Made by a program: the position numbers and the translations under genes. From positions 190,421,619-190,485,618 of the forward strand of contig NC_081410.1 in assembly GCF_030272615.1 (NCBI RefSeq): a DNA stretch of 64,000 bases. The letters run 5' to 3'. Source of the stretch: Cryptomeria japonica (lineage: Eukaryota; Streptophyta; Pinopsida; Cupressales; Cupressaceae). Under the pieces are notes generated by a model. It ran no database searches. It was not told the DNA's origin and saw nothing but the letters and a program-made list of their open reading frames with translations. Positions 1 to 11,523 of the stretch are shown here, piece after piece. Numbering within the stretch: position 1 is the stretch's first letter; each line of letters begins with the position of its first letter.

Positions 1-88
1 CAATAACTTCCAGTCCTATACAACAATGACCATTTACAACAAGGTATGAACATCCATCAAATCATACTATAAATATGATGGTGTGGTA
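1..88 (+). pseudogene. PPR pseudogene, upstream remnant
   Basis: This short stretch matches, base for base in patches, the inter-repeat linker of the PPR pseudogene that resumes near 1645 (for example a reading like G-M-x-I-H-Q-S around 40-70, the usual linker preceding a D-I-V-V-x-N-A-L repeat start). It has no usable frame. I infer that it is the left half of the same gene, cut off by the inserted block at 89-1644. The window edge hides anything further upstream. Confidence 0.45.
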
Positions 89-1644
89 GGGAATCAGTGA
101 ATTAATTAGCTTGCTAGAATACACCCCCTACTATTTTTAGGGTAGTTGCTAGAATAAGCTAGAGTAAGCCCCAACTCTTCTACCCACCCCTAGCCTGAAT
201 CCGCTAGACTTGGATCTCCAATAGATGGACCTGGCTATGCTACTACTACCTCTGCCTATGTATCAGACCATGCCTTTGCCCCGACAACCTCTATTGCCTC
301 CACCATAGGATATGGATATGCTACTGCGACTCTACCACTAATGATAGGACTGCTACTGGCTTATATGTTTCTAGATAAACAGGTTCTGAGTCAACAGATG
401 AAACTACAGCTGGGTCTACTTTAATAGGTTTTGGGTCCTCTACTATCTATCCGGGGCCAAAAGTTGCTCACGCCTCTCCTCCTACTCCCTACACCTATAC
501 CTATGCTATGGGTAGGGGGCTACTATTCTATGGCTAGTTGTGAGGTTACCCACTTTTGTTACGGGCTATCAAACAATCTATCGATCTGGAAGGAATGTTG
601 CAGGCTTCGACACTCCAATTGTTAAGCATTGTTCTGACATTCTATAATGTTATAGTTTGAGGAGTTCCAACTAGTGTACCTACATGTGATGGTTCTAGTA
701 AAATGGGATAGATAGAGATAACTCATTACTTATGACCTGGTTGAAGAATCATTGAATTTGATCCCCCATCCGTGGAAGTAGAGGCAAAGGTGGTAAAACA
801 AGTGGTGGATTCTCCTACGGCATGGCCAAGAGTTTCATCCATTATATGAGCGGGTAAGTTGGACCTTAACCAACCTACTTTAAGTAGACCAAGTGAAAGC
901 CACACATAATCAACAACTACTATAGAGATTGGCCCATTGTTTCTTTAGGCTACAGTTTCAATAAATGGGGGGGCCTGGTAAAAAACTGGTAGTACCTTCA
1001 CCTTTGTCCTTGATGCTACCACTGTCTTTGCCTTTGGTGTTCCCACCCATGGACATACCATCCCATCTCCCCTTGCCTTTACTCTTATTTGGGACTGAAC
1101 AAAGTGGTGTCTTAGCCTCAACCTCTACATCTATAGTGAGTGCTACCCATGCCTTCATTGTGGGGTCCACCTTTTTTTAGCACGTGATCCTCTGGGACTT
1201 GAGCGGGATCATCAAGATCAAGAGTAGCGAAGTTGTTTGCATCCTGAGATGGACCCCTACTATCTATAGGCATAGAGAGGGGGCCCTCCATAGATAGATA
1301 GATAAATAAATCAGGGCGAGGGAGGCTCGAATAGATTATCTACTCAATATCAATATCTATAGGGGCGGGGCTCCTATCTAAAGTAGCCCTTTCTTCAAGC
1401 CCAACTCTACCCCATATAGCCACCCTGACTACTAAACACACTATATATTGTCCCCTCCTTCAGCCCCTATATATACTATCTATAGTCTAGTTGCGAGTTC
1501 CTATCTATACTCTATATGGGGTGGGGGCACCCGATATGGCGACCCTATTATGCTACGGGGACCAAGCCGACAGTTATGTGCCAATAAAGATTCTTCCGTC
1601 GGCTTGGATACCGTGAGGAATGGGTCAGACCTAACTCTGAAGTT
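89..1644. other. inserted block without recognisable gene
   Basis: This block lies between two parts of one PPR pseudogene and is richer in C, CTA and CTAY-type low-complexity tracts than its surroundings (several ctatctata and tagatagata runs at 1255-1320 and 1370-1510). An imperfect hairpin, AAGCCGACAG / CCGTCGGCTT, sits at about 1564-1605. The open frames seen on either strand are short, unlike known proteins and overlap each other. I could not see terminal repeats or a clean target duplication, so the type of element is unknown. Confidence 0.35.
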
Positions 1645-3640
1645 TAGGATTAGATATAGTAGTTGCAAATGCCTTGGTACATATGCAAAACATGGAAGCA
1701 TACACAAGGCATGTGAACCATTTGAAAAAAATACAACAAAAGACCACATTTTCATGGTTTGTAATGATTGTAAGATATCCAAAAAATAGGTTTATTGAAA
1801 ATGCCTTAGAAATTTGGGGTAAATGCAATTGGGAGACATAAATCTAGAATTCATAAATTTTTGTAGCATCCTCCTCGCATGTGCCAAAATTCATAATCAA
1901 AACTATATTTTTGTCATATGTTATTATTGTAAGCACCTAGGTAGACATGTATGTAAAATGTGGAAGAATACACAAGGCACTTGAGCTATTTGACAAAATG
2001 TCTTAGAGAGATGTCTCATGAACTAGAATTATCTTGGTACATGCATGAAATAGGTTTAATAAAAAAGGCATTGGAATCTTGTAATAAAATCCATTTGCAA
2101 GTGTAAGGCCTAACTCCACAACCTCTATTAGCACCGTAGCACGTGCTAAAATGAGAGCTTAAACATGGTATCAACATCCATCAAATGTCTAAAAATAATG
2201 TTTTGATCATGTATATCAAGAATTATCTTTTCATATAAATGTTTTGATCATGTATATCAAGAATTATGTTTTCATAACAATAAGTGTATATCTTTATGAG
2301 ATTTAGTCTTTATTTGTTTATAACATAACTGCTCATCACTTTTATAATGGTTTCCTTGCAGTGCATTTGGACTACAGTATTATTTTGAGAACAATTGGAT
2401 AGTTTAATTAGATTATAATTTTATAGATATCTTCATAGCATTTATTTCAATCCATTCCTTTAACCATATAGATTTTTTGTCAATATCCTACCAGCCTTTG
2501 CCTAAATGCGAGCTTCAAAATAGAGTATGGACATCCATAAAAGCACAATGGAAAATAGAGTTTTTCCAAATGTTACAATTGTAAATGCCTAAGTAGATAT
2601 GTATTCAAAGTATGAGAGAGTAAAAAAGTCATATAAAATCTTTGATAAATTCCTTTAAAAAAGTATGGTCTTGTAGAATGCCATGATTATGGGATTTGTG
2701 CAAAATTATGTTATTTTTGAGGCTTTAAGGTTGTTTAATGAAATTCCCCTGAGAAATATCATCTCATAGAATGTGATGATTGGTGTACGTATACAAAATA
2801 GTTTAGTTGAAAAGGTATTGGAAACATTTTCTAGCACCCTCCAAACCTATGCAAAAAGACCATTTAAAAAAAGGTATGAAAAAACCATCAAATCATAATG
2901 AAAGAAGGGTATTTTGTCCAATATAGTAGTTGTAAATTCCCCAATACATGTTTACATACTAAGGCATGTGATTTTTTTGACAAAATGCATCAAAAGAACA
3001 TGGTCTCATGGACTACAATAATTGTAAGATATATGCAAAATGGGTTTATCCAAAAATACCTCATAAGATTTCAATAAAATACAATTATATCTCATAAATC
3101 CATGTTCCACAACCTTTCATAGCATCTTCCTCATTCATGTGTCAAAATGAGAGCTTTATCTAACAAGTGATGGACTTCCATAAAAGCATAATCTAAACCA
3201 ATTTTTTGTTCTATGTTGTTGCAAGCGTACTAGTAGAAATGTATATAAGATGTGGAAGCATACATTGAAAGGAATGCAAGCTAGTTGACAATATGTCTCA
3301 AATATATATGGTTTTGTGGATTGGAACTATTGCAATATTTGCACACAAAGGTTTTAATGAAAAGGCCTTGGAAAATTTTAAGAAAATGTAATTGTTGGGT
3401 TTTTAAGGCTTGACTCCACAACCTTTGCAAACATCATTCGAGCTAATGTCAAAATGGGAGCTTTAGAATAGAGTATCAACATCCATAAAAATATAATTGA
3501 AAGCAAATTTTTGAGATATATCGTAGTTGCATGTGCCTTGATAGGCATGTATGTAAAATGTCAAAGCATATAAGTTGACTGAAAGAAATGTGATCCTGTA
3601 GAATAAAATTTTAGTGTATAAGGGCTATAAATACTTTAAG
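1645..3640 (+). pseudogene. decayed PLS-class PPR gene, about six repeats
   Basis: Repeating text of the pentatricopeptide repeat family can be read in shifting frames: D-I-V-V-A-N-A-L followed by Y-A-K-H-G-S-I-H-K-A-C at 1653-1720, D-M-Y-V-K-C-G-R-I-H-K-A-L-E-L-F-D-K-M at about 1938-2005, and further degraded copies near 2585-2650, 2930-2990, 3225-3290 and 3530-3580. Each is followed by the linker that in plant PPR proteins reads as P-N-x-T-T-F-x-S-I-L-x-A-C-A-K-M-G-A-L. PPR proteins of this class normally bind organellar RNA in mitochondria or plastids. Stops and frameshifts are dense and no start or DYW domain is visible, so it cannot be functional. The repeated unit is about 300 bp, with the usual linker spacing. 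The family call is firm; the exact gene is not identifiable. Confidence 0.75.
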
Positions 3641-5689
3641 GTTACATGTATTTAAATAAAAATACTTAGATGTAATTGGATTGAAAGCCATAAAGTGATA
3701 AATGTGTTTTTTTTGTGTAGATATAATGGTTTATAATTTATCATGTTTGTTAAACTTACAAAATTCAAAAAGCATTCGTATCTTCTAAAACATCTTCCAT
3801 TTTGGATTGAGAAAGTATGAAATCTATCATGTTGAATGAAAACAATTAATCTTACAACTTAAAAAATTAAAGTATTTTTTAAAAAATGATATATTTGGAG
3901 AAACGTTATTACATTCTCACATTCATTGTTAATTGTTTACAACATATACAATAAGAATCAATATTATTAAAAATGGTGGAAGTGATAAATGTGGCTAATT
4001 TTTATTTATAAATATGACCAAATTTTAAAGTGCCGAAGTGAACACAAACAAAATATTTTTACTTTGTTCTTAGAACTCAAAAATCAACATAATTTCAATA
4101 TGATATTCAAATCTAGACCAAGCATACTCTTGTAATGTATTTAACATTAAAAAGAAGTGCCCACTTCCAACCTCAAAACAAGACTTAGTGAAATATAGGT
4201 TTGAGAATGGATACACTGCAACAATAAATATACAACTCATTATAAGATTTTGTTAAGAACATTGATGAAAAATAAAATTGTTCCAATTGATATTTGCAAA
4301 AATATTATTTTTTTCACATTAAAAATGTCCTGCATCTAAATAAGATGGATAACTTCAATAGAATATCAAACTCTTTGATGAAGCTCAACTCTAAGCATAA
4401 AAAATAATATGACTATGCTTTGCTTGCATGAGTTGACTTAAAAAGATAGTGATAAATTGAAATCCAAGCTCATATGATTAATACTTATATGACACTTCAT
4501 TATCTTAATAAATAAACATCAATTTGTTAGTAAATTACAATACATTCAAAAGTGCCTCCTTATAAACTCACCAAAATATTTGAAATAAGACAATACAAAC
4601 AATATCTAAGGGTGATTTAAAATGCTTTATAGACATAAATATTTATCTATATGTCCATTAACTAATGTGCATAATGGATTTAAAAAATATAAGTGTATAG
4701 TGCTTGGCCAAAAAGACTACATATCCATTATCAATTGTTTGATAGCACCTTTTGGTATATTTACTACCATTTTATATATTATAAAATAAAAAAACATCTA
4801 TTAAGGTATCATCTTAGTTGAGTTAGTGCAATTTTTTCAGTGTAAGAGTGGATAAACAAATCTTATATTAATTTATCCACAAATAATAATTCAATCTAGG
4901 ATAAATAGTTAGGACTAGCAAATGTATTGAAATAGATATTCATAAATTATATAAATAAATACATGTGTTAGTTAGAAATTTAATATAATTCACCGATGTG
5001 TTAGAAAATTGAGGACTACCAAATGATCACCTTAGGATTAGGAATTTTACACCCACTACTTTAGTTCTGACCTTTGCATGTGCAAATAGCAACCCTGTGT
5101 GCAAATCTAAACTCGACATGTGCAAATAAATTGAATTTATTTTGATGTTCAAAATACTTCATTATTTTGAAAGGGTAATACCAGTAGATACCATTTAGGA
5201 GCATGCTAAATAAGGAATATTTTCTTTTGGTCAAATCTGTGCAATTGAGTCAAAGATATGGAACAATTATCAAAGATAATAAGAAAACATCTATGGATGC
5301 CAAAAAATACTAATATAGTGATTATGCGATATTAGTGTTTTGTGATATGCTCTTTATCCAATGATGCAATGTGGACAAGAGGTCCTATATATTCCCCCAA
5401 TAGTTTGAAATGAGTTAGCATTTGCCCTTATATACAAAACTCTAGCACAAAAGTTCACATATCGTCCGTTGAGTCAACAAATAATCGTAGGTTTGATGGA
5501 GTCCGCATTGAAAATATTTGAATTTGAATATTGAAAAATCATGTGTCATTTGTGGATTTTATGAAAGTCAAACTAGTTGATTCCATAGTTTGTACCTTTG
5601 CCAATTTAACAAACAAATGAGTCATGTGGTGTTCCCTTTGGAAACTAGACAAATCACTATGCTAAAGTTATGGCGACCTACATTAGGTT
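3641..5689. other. AT-rich intergenic DNA
   Basis: No reading frame, terminal repeat or RNA gene is recognisable. The sequence is AT-rich with scattered homopolymer A and T runs and may be old, unrecognisable repeat DNA. Confidence 0.5.
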
Positions 5690-6118
5690 GAAATCGACTC
5701 AATTCAAAAGCTTCTCTAAAATATGGCTAGAAGCGAACTCTATGAATATCATAAAAACCCTTAAGAATAACTTCCTAGTCGAACTTTTAAGTCTTTGATT
5801 ATGGATGCCTGCAATATCATAAGCTCCTTTGTTGAATGTCATATTTGTCATATCTACCATGAAGGTAATAGGCTTGCAAACTTCTTTGCTAATATGGGTG
5901 TGCCTAGGGATTCTAGTGTCATTTGGGAGGTCAACGACCCTCTCGCTTTAGAGGTATCTACCAACATTCATAATTAATTTTAGATGCATTGAACGTGATG
6001 TGCCTTTAAGTTTCAAGATGACAAGTATTTACATTGCATGCTTTATGGGTATTCTTGGCGACCTCTTCTTTTTCCATTAGTATTATTCGGTGTTTACAAT
6101 AAACGTTTGTTAGTGGGG
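5690..6118 (+). pseudogene. LINE RNase H C-terminal relic with 3' tail
   Basis: The frame at 5795-5977 reads I-M-D-A-C-N-I-I-S-S-F, then H-I-Y-H-E-G-N-R-L-A-N-F-F-A-N-M-G. This is the C-terminal end of the RNase H domain fused to plant L1-type ORF2 (the usual form is H-x-x-R-E-G-N-x-x-A-D-x-x-A). The preceding bases (about 5724-5770) read W-L-E-A-N-S-M-N-I-I-K-T-L-K-N-N-F in another frame, the E-x-D-S region with the catalytic Asp changed to Asn. About 115 bp downstream lies GTTTACAATAAACG, which resembles the AATAAAGTTTAC-type tails of the other LINEs in this window. It is a broken remnant with no reverse transcriptase left. Confidence 0.7.
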
Positions 6119-6189
6119 CTTCTTTGTTTAGAATTGGGCTCAAATTATTCTTTGTTTGTTGCTATGTTGGATGATGGGTGGGGACCAAA

Positions 6190-7950
6190 ACCGAGCTGAG
6201 CCAATGTCGTGTGAGAGATTTAAGGGGAACCATATTGTTTGGAATATTAGCAAAAGAGGTGGACTGGCTACTTACATCTAACGAATACATGGTTATGACC
6301 TTGTGATCTCAAAGAAGTTTGTTCAGGGATGGAAAAGTTGAACCCTCACTACTTTTGGTAAGGATTTTTTTATTATCGAGGAGTTGATTTCCCATGTAAC
6401 TGGGCTTTCTATGGATGGTGTCAAAGTTTTAAAGACAGGTTGGGAATGTAGGCCACACTCACCTAGTTTCTAAAAGGAAAGGAGAAATATGGATTAGTGA
6501 AGCAAATGCTTGGAGGATATAATAGAACTTCTATTAAGTTCATTTGGGCTGATGTTGTAGAGATTATTATGGTACATCACTCTTAATGGTAAGTAAACCA
6601 TCATCTATGGTTTTTCAATTTACTTTGTTGAATCATTTTAGATATAATTTCTTGCTTTCTTTTCCTTTTTTTTTTTGTTTGTTTCTTTTGAGAAAGGAAT
6701 TATTAATAATAAGAAAAAACCAAAGTTTCTTATCCTTCATCAGGGGCTCATTTTGTTGATTATGGAATGTGAAAGATTCTTCTCCCAAAATCTATAAGAC
6801 GGTGCCTAAGAAAGATAAGAAATAGAAGTAGGTCAATGTAGTTACCCATCACTCTAACATGTCTATAGACATAGAGAATATTGTAACCGAGGAGTCAAAG
6901 AATGATGATTATGTGGAAGAAGGAATGAAGTTTTAGGAGGATTACTCGGTGTGCATGGTTTCTTCCCCCCTCCTAAGGCTAATGTGGGCAAGAACAAGAT
7001 TCCTTTTAAGAAGAGGGTGTATCCCATTCCTCCTTGATTGAAGGGTTGAATATGGGTGAGGAGGAGAAAGATGGTGATAATGTTTCCCCTGATGTCAAAA
7101 AGGTTAGGAAGGTGAATAATGAGGATAAGCTTTAGAAAGAGATGTCTAAAGGAAAATATAAGGTGTTTGATCATTGGGTTGAATCGTCCCACCTAGGTGA
7201 GATGAGGAGAGGTTACAGGTATATGAATGACTCAGTTGAAAACATGTATTATTCAAATATGTTTCTAAGGGGTAGGGGAATGTGCTTTTTGGTATTCCTA
7301 TGGATTTTCCTTTTCTTCTTACCAACAAGGAGGAAGTTAGTGATGTACTTGGTTTGGCGTGTGAGGGTATTGTTGGGCAATTTAGAATTGCCAAATGGTT
7401 CTTTCATATCAATTCGACCAACATTAGGATACAAGATTTAAATATGAATATTATGAATAATGCAGATGGGAATGTGAATAATTCTCTCCTTCTAGCGAGC
7501 TGAAATAGACTCATGCCTCAACTAATGTTATAGCAAATGAAATTTCTTAGTTGAAGTCCGATTATGCCAACAAATTTAAACATCTAGAGGATAAACTATA
7601 GGAGGTTAATAATAATCTTGATATTAACTACAAAATTAGTTATTATTCTATCTAGAATAATGTAGAAGGGTTAAGGATTTCAACCAATAAATTGCAGGAG
7701 CTTAGAGATGATCAAGTGGTGGACAATTTTAGAACTAAGTCTCATGATGAAGGCCAGAGGAAGAAAGGTAAGGGTATTAAAAGGCAACCATCAATGAGGA
7801 ACTTGGCCCTCTAAGCTCCCGTACTAGAGTCAAGAAGTCCTTCTAGAAGGAAGAAAAGGAATTACTGATTTTTGCTAATTTGCAGAATAATTTTCTAGAT
7901 CAAGAGATGGAAGTTGTTAGTGTTCTTAAGAATATGCATTAAGTTTGTCC
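6190..7950 (+). pseudogene. decayed coding region of unknown function
   Basis: Several protein-like stretches run in the same direction but in different frames: 6216-6450 (contains E-E-L-I-S-H-V-T-G-L-S-M-D-G-V-K), 7142-7270, 7282-7503 (M-L-F-G-I-P-M-D-F-P, then V-S-D-V-L-G-L-A-C-E-G-I-V-G-Q-F) and a lysine/glutamate-rich, probably coiled-coil stretch at about 7553-7800. The two pieces around 7270-7285 join with a single frameshift. The phrase I-S-x-x-T-G-L-x-x-D-G recalls uncharacterised ORFs of plant retroelements, but I cannot name a family. It follows a LINE RNase H relic on the same strand. Premature stops are frequent, so it is dead. Confidence 0.4.
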
Positions 7951-9330
7951 ATTGTCTATGTTTTTTGTTGTTTTTGTTAGTTGTTGGGTTGTTGTCAGTT
8001 GGTTGTGTTTTGATCTATACCATCGTTTTGTAAAAAGGATTTTTGGTCCTTTCAAAACTTGTTTACCCCTATAATCAAAACAAACAAATGAATTAAGGAT
8101 CACAATCAATCCCTAGAGATGGATGTGTAGATGAAATTTGATTAGGCTTGAGTTGTATTCTTTCACGATAAAGTACACCAACAATTTTATTGAGAATAAC
8201 CTTAACAAAATGGGCCTAAAGTAAAGGGGAAAGTGTAGGGTATGGGATAATTTCTAGTACATTTTTACCCCCATTTTGACTTGCTTGCAAATTAATATGA
8301 AGATGTATGTCAATAGTCATCAAGAAAGTAAATTATTTTAAACACTCTTAAATAAGATGTAGATATGGATATTAATTCAATAGTTTCTCCTTACTTTGAT
8401 CAATCCATCTTAAGAATAGTAAAGCATAAAATAAATTATAACGAGTAACACATGTCAAGTATTTAATATAAGCACAAACTACAAATTGGTTAAAATGATG
8501 GTGATAAAAAAAGTAAATATAAAAAGAAACAAGGACTTTTTCCTAGGAAGGATTTTTTTTTAATTGAAATAAGACTTCATTTGGAAATGGTAGAGAACAT
8601 GAGCTACTCACTGCAACCATACCATATAGACAAACACAAGTGATGTTATATATCATATTCGATTGGTTGCATATAAGTGATGCAAATAATTAGTGGCAAG
8701 GAAAAAACTAGGATCATATAAAACCACACAAGCACTGAAGAGTGTAAAGATATCATAATGGCGAACATGTAATCAAAATGATAAGATGTGATCATGAAAC
8801 ATGAAGCAAATACCCCACGGTGTTACCCTGAATGTAGGGTGAATAACAAGTGTTAATAGATAACATCATGGAAACAAAGGTAAACATAATATGCCATTAT
8901 AATTAAGAATTTATAAAATTATTCATTATAAACACATGATCATAATATGTAAACATGATAACCATAAGAATGATTGCATTAGAAGTAAGCATAGTAAGGA
9001 TAAGAAAACATGTAAACACAAACTAATGTGAAAAGATGTTATCATTATAAGCATATTACCCACAATAAAAAGATGACTAAAACACCTCCAATGTATAACA
9101 AAATGAGGATTCACCAAATGGTTAAACACAATATGTTCAAGAAAGATGAAACACAATATATGACTTAATATAGAAGGTGAAATGAGAATGAAGACATGAG
9201 AAAAAGGGAAGCTCAAAAGAAACATGCAATGCTCAACAATTGAAAATAAAAATGAAATATAAAATAATATAATAATGGTTCCCAATTTTTGCCAATGAAG
9301 AAAATTGGCGGAAGCAGGGAAATTTGTTTT
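7951..9330. other. AT-rich DNA, no gene seen
   Basis: There is no recognisable coding sequence. The open frame on the minus strand at 8926-9369 is a low-complexity, hydrophobic reading of AT-rich DNA and runs into the palindrome cluster, so I do not regard it as a gene. Confidence 0.5.
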
Positions 9331-9421
9331 GGGGGGGTTTGAACGAACTAGGGGTGTTCGAACGAACACCCCCGCAGGGTTCGATCGAACCCGCCATCGG
9401 ACATGGGTTCGATCGAACCCA
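9331..9421. repeat. palindrome cluster, candidate left transposon end
   Basis: Four near-palindromes occur in 91 bp: GTTTGAACGAAC at 9337-9348, TGTTCGAACGAACA at 9355-9368 (perfect), and GGGTTCGATCGAACCC twice (9377-9392 and 9405-9420, both perfect 16-mers). A T-rich tract follows inward. The same motif set, with CpG-decay variants, recurs at 33321-33485 and nowhere else I noticed. Such clusters fit transposase-binding sites at element ends, though the central TTCGA also resembles part of a Pol III B box. Confidence 0.6.
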
Positions 9422-10019
9422 TTTTTAAAATATATTTTTTTTAAATTTCTATAAAAACCGAAAATGGCAGTTTAACTGTCATTTTCAAGTTTGGAGTTTT
9501 CTGTGTCCAAAGGGGGTTAGAGTGAACCCAACATCAGCACCACGTCACTGTGCTCTATCAGTAGCAACCAACGCTTCTCACCTTTCAGCTTTCAACCTAC
9601 ATTATTTCAGGTGCACAAAATAACCTTTTTTTGTTTAATAATGTTTTTTTTTATTAAATTTATTTAAAATTAATAAATAATTTGTTTGTTAATTTATTTT
9701 TTTAATTAAATAATTGTATATTTATTGTTTTTCAGCATTTTAGAAAAACGTTTGAAAATTTAATGTTTTGATTTAACGTCAATTTGTTTTTAAAATTAAA
9801 TAACTGTATATGTATTTTTTTTCAACTTTTAAAAAAAATGTTATGAAAAACTTAAAAAACTAAGGTAGTAAATTAAAACTTAGAAAAACGTTAAGAAAAA
9901 AATTAGAAAAATGTTACAAAACTAAATATAATAAATTAAAACGTTAGAAAAATTAATAAATTTAAATTTAAAAATACATTATAAAACTTAGATAACAAAT
10001 TTAAACAAATTAGACAAAA

Positions 10020-10890
10020 TAAAACCTCTATGACCCCTTTTCACATCCTATTACACACACAACATGACCCCTTAGGACTCCTTAAGACCACATATGCCCC
10101 TGGTGACACTATATGTCCCCTTAGGACCATAGAGGATCACATAGTGGACCCTAAGGGGTCATATATGGTGCTAAGGGGTCATGCATGCGTTCTAACACAT
10201 ACGTGACCCCTTAGGACCGCATGCGACCCCTTATAAAATCCTAGTGTGTACGACATACCCCTTAGTCCATCACATAGTGTCCTAAGGGGTCATATGTGGT
10301 CCTAAGGAGTCACACGTGTTAACAAATGTGTGACCCCTTAGGACCACATATGACCCTTTATAACATCCTAGTGTGTACGACATACCCCTTAGGATCACAT
10401 AGTGTCCTGAGGGGTCATATGTGGTCCTAAGGGGTCACACATGTGTTCTAACACATGTGTGACCCCTTAGAACCGCATATGACCCCTTATAAAATCCTAG
10501 TGTGAACGACATACCCCTTAGTCCATCACATAGTGTCCTAAGGGGTCATATGTGGTCCTAAGGGGTCACACATGTGTGAACCCTTAGGACCACATATGAC
10601 CCCTTATAGCATCCTAGTGTACATACGACATTCCTCTTAGGATCACATAGTGTCCTAAGGGGTCATGTGTGGTCTTAAGAGGTCACGCATGTGTTCTAAC
10701 ACATGCGTGACCCTTTAGAACCGCTTATGACCTCTTATAAAATCCTAGTGTATACGACATATCGGTCCCTTAAGATCACATACATTAGTTTCCTAAGGGG
10801 TCAATAATATGTGGTCCTAAGGGGTCACGCATGTGTTCTAACACATGTGTGACCCCTTAGAACCACATATGACCCCTTATAAAATCTCTC
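10020..10890. repeat. left subterminal array of palindromic ~128-bp units
   Basis: About five tandem units, phased by the phrase ACGACATACCCCTTA near 10250, 10377, 10507, 10626 (variant) and 10755 (variant). Each unit combines GACCCCTTAGGACC with its complement and a CACATGTGTTCTAACACATGTG inverted repeat, so each can fold into long cruciforms (for example around 10430-10480 and 10820-10865). No coding potential. Such subterminal inverted motifs are typical of the ends of large class II elements. The GGTCCTAAGGGG core is shared with the array at 25765-26595. Confidence 0.8.
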
Positions 10891-10904
10891 TTCCCTTAAT
10901 TTTC

Positions 10905-10989
10905 TTAGCTGGCATGTGTTTTGATTTTTAAAAATTATGTTTTAATTTAGTACATGATTTCTATATCTTTAATGATCTTTCTCTCTCTC

Positions 10990-11024
<35 letters not shown>

Positions 11025-11321
11025 TCAATGTTATCTCTCTCTCTCTCTATCATGAAAATGATCTCCCTCTCTCTCTTGAATTAATGTTTTAATAATTTAA
11101 AATGTATGTATGTGATCTATATAGATAAATTTATATATGTTTTAATTTAGTAACTGTATGTATATATATTTAATGATCTCTCTCTCTCTCTCTGAAATTA
11201 ATGTTAGATCTCTCTCTAGATGTCATGATTTAAATGATCTCCCTCTCTCTCTCTCTCATTAATGTTTTAATAATTTAAAATGTATGTATGCGATCCATAT
11301 AGATAAATTTATATATGTTTT
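10905..11321. repeat. tandem CT-rich ~180-bp units, left part
   Basis: Two full units are visible, each reading TTTTAATTTAGTA..., TTTAATGATCT(CT)n, GAAATNAATGTTA, (TC)n, TCATG, AAATGATCTCCCTCT, AATGTTTTAATAATTTAAAATGTATGTATG, then ATATAGATAAATTTATATATG. The units begin near 10915 and 11130. A third begins at about 11306 and is interrupted by the LINE, continuing at 17542. Unit lengths differ mainly through the CT microsatellite. Confidence 0.8.
11306..11321. repeat. LINE target-site duplication, left copy
   Basis: AATTTATATATGTTTT at 11306-11321 is repeated exactly at 17542-17557. It abuts the poly(T) run (complement of the LINE poly(A) tail), so the copy end is ambiguous by a few T residues. 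Confidence 0.9.
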
Positions 11322-11523
11322 TTTTTTTTTAATAAAAGGGGTAAAAACTTTATTGAAAAATAGAATCAAGAATTACAAAGAGACCCAGAGCCCCAAGGCC
11401 CCAGAAGAGGACCACCCAACCAACCCTAGATTATCCTACTTCATAACCATCCATGTCCTCAGTAAATATCTTCTGCAGGTCCTGACAGTAATCCTCGAAA
11501 AGATGCTCCCAACCTTCAACTTT

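Noticed and set aside
8926-9369. 147-codon minus-strand frame, hydrophobic
   Set aside because: Composition follows AT-rich DNA, it overlaps the palindrome cluster and it resembles no membrane protein family.
9377-9420. GGTTCGATCGAACC motifs as tRNA genes (B-box like)
   Set aside because: No A box, acceptor or anticodon stem nearby; they are perfect palindromes occurring in a cluster.
10020-10890. Regularly spaced repeats resembling a CRISPR array
   Set aside because: Units are ~128 bp, palindromic throughout, lack unique spacers and occur in plant DNA beside transposon genes.
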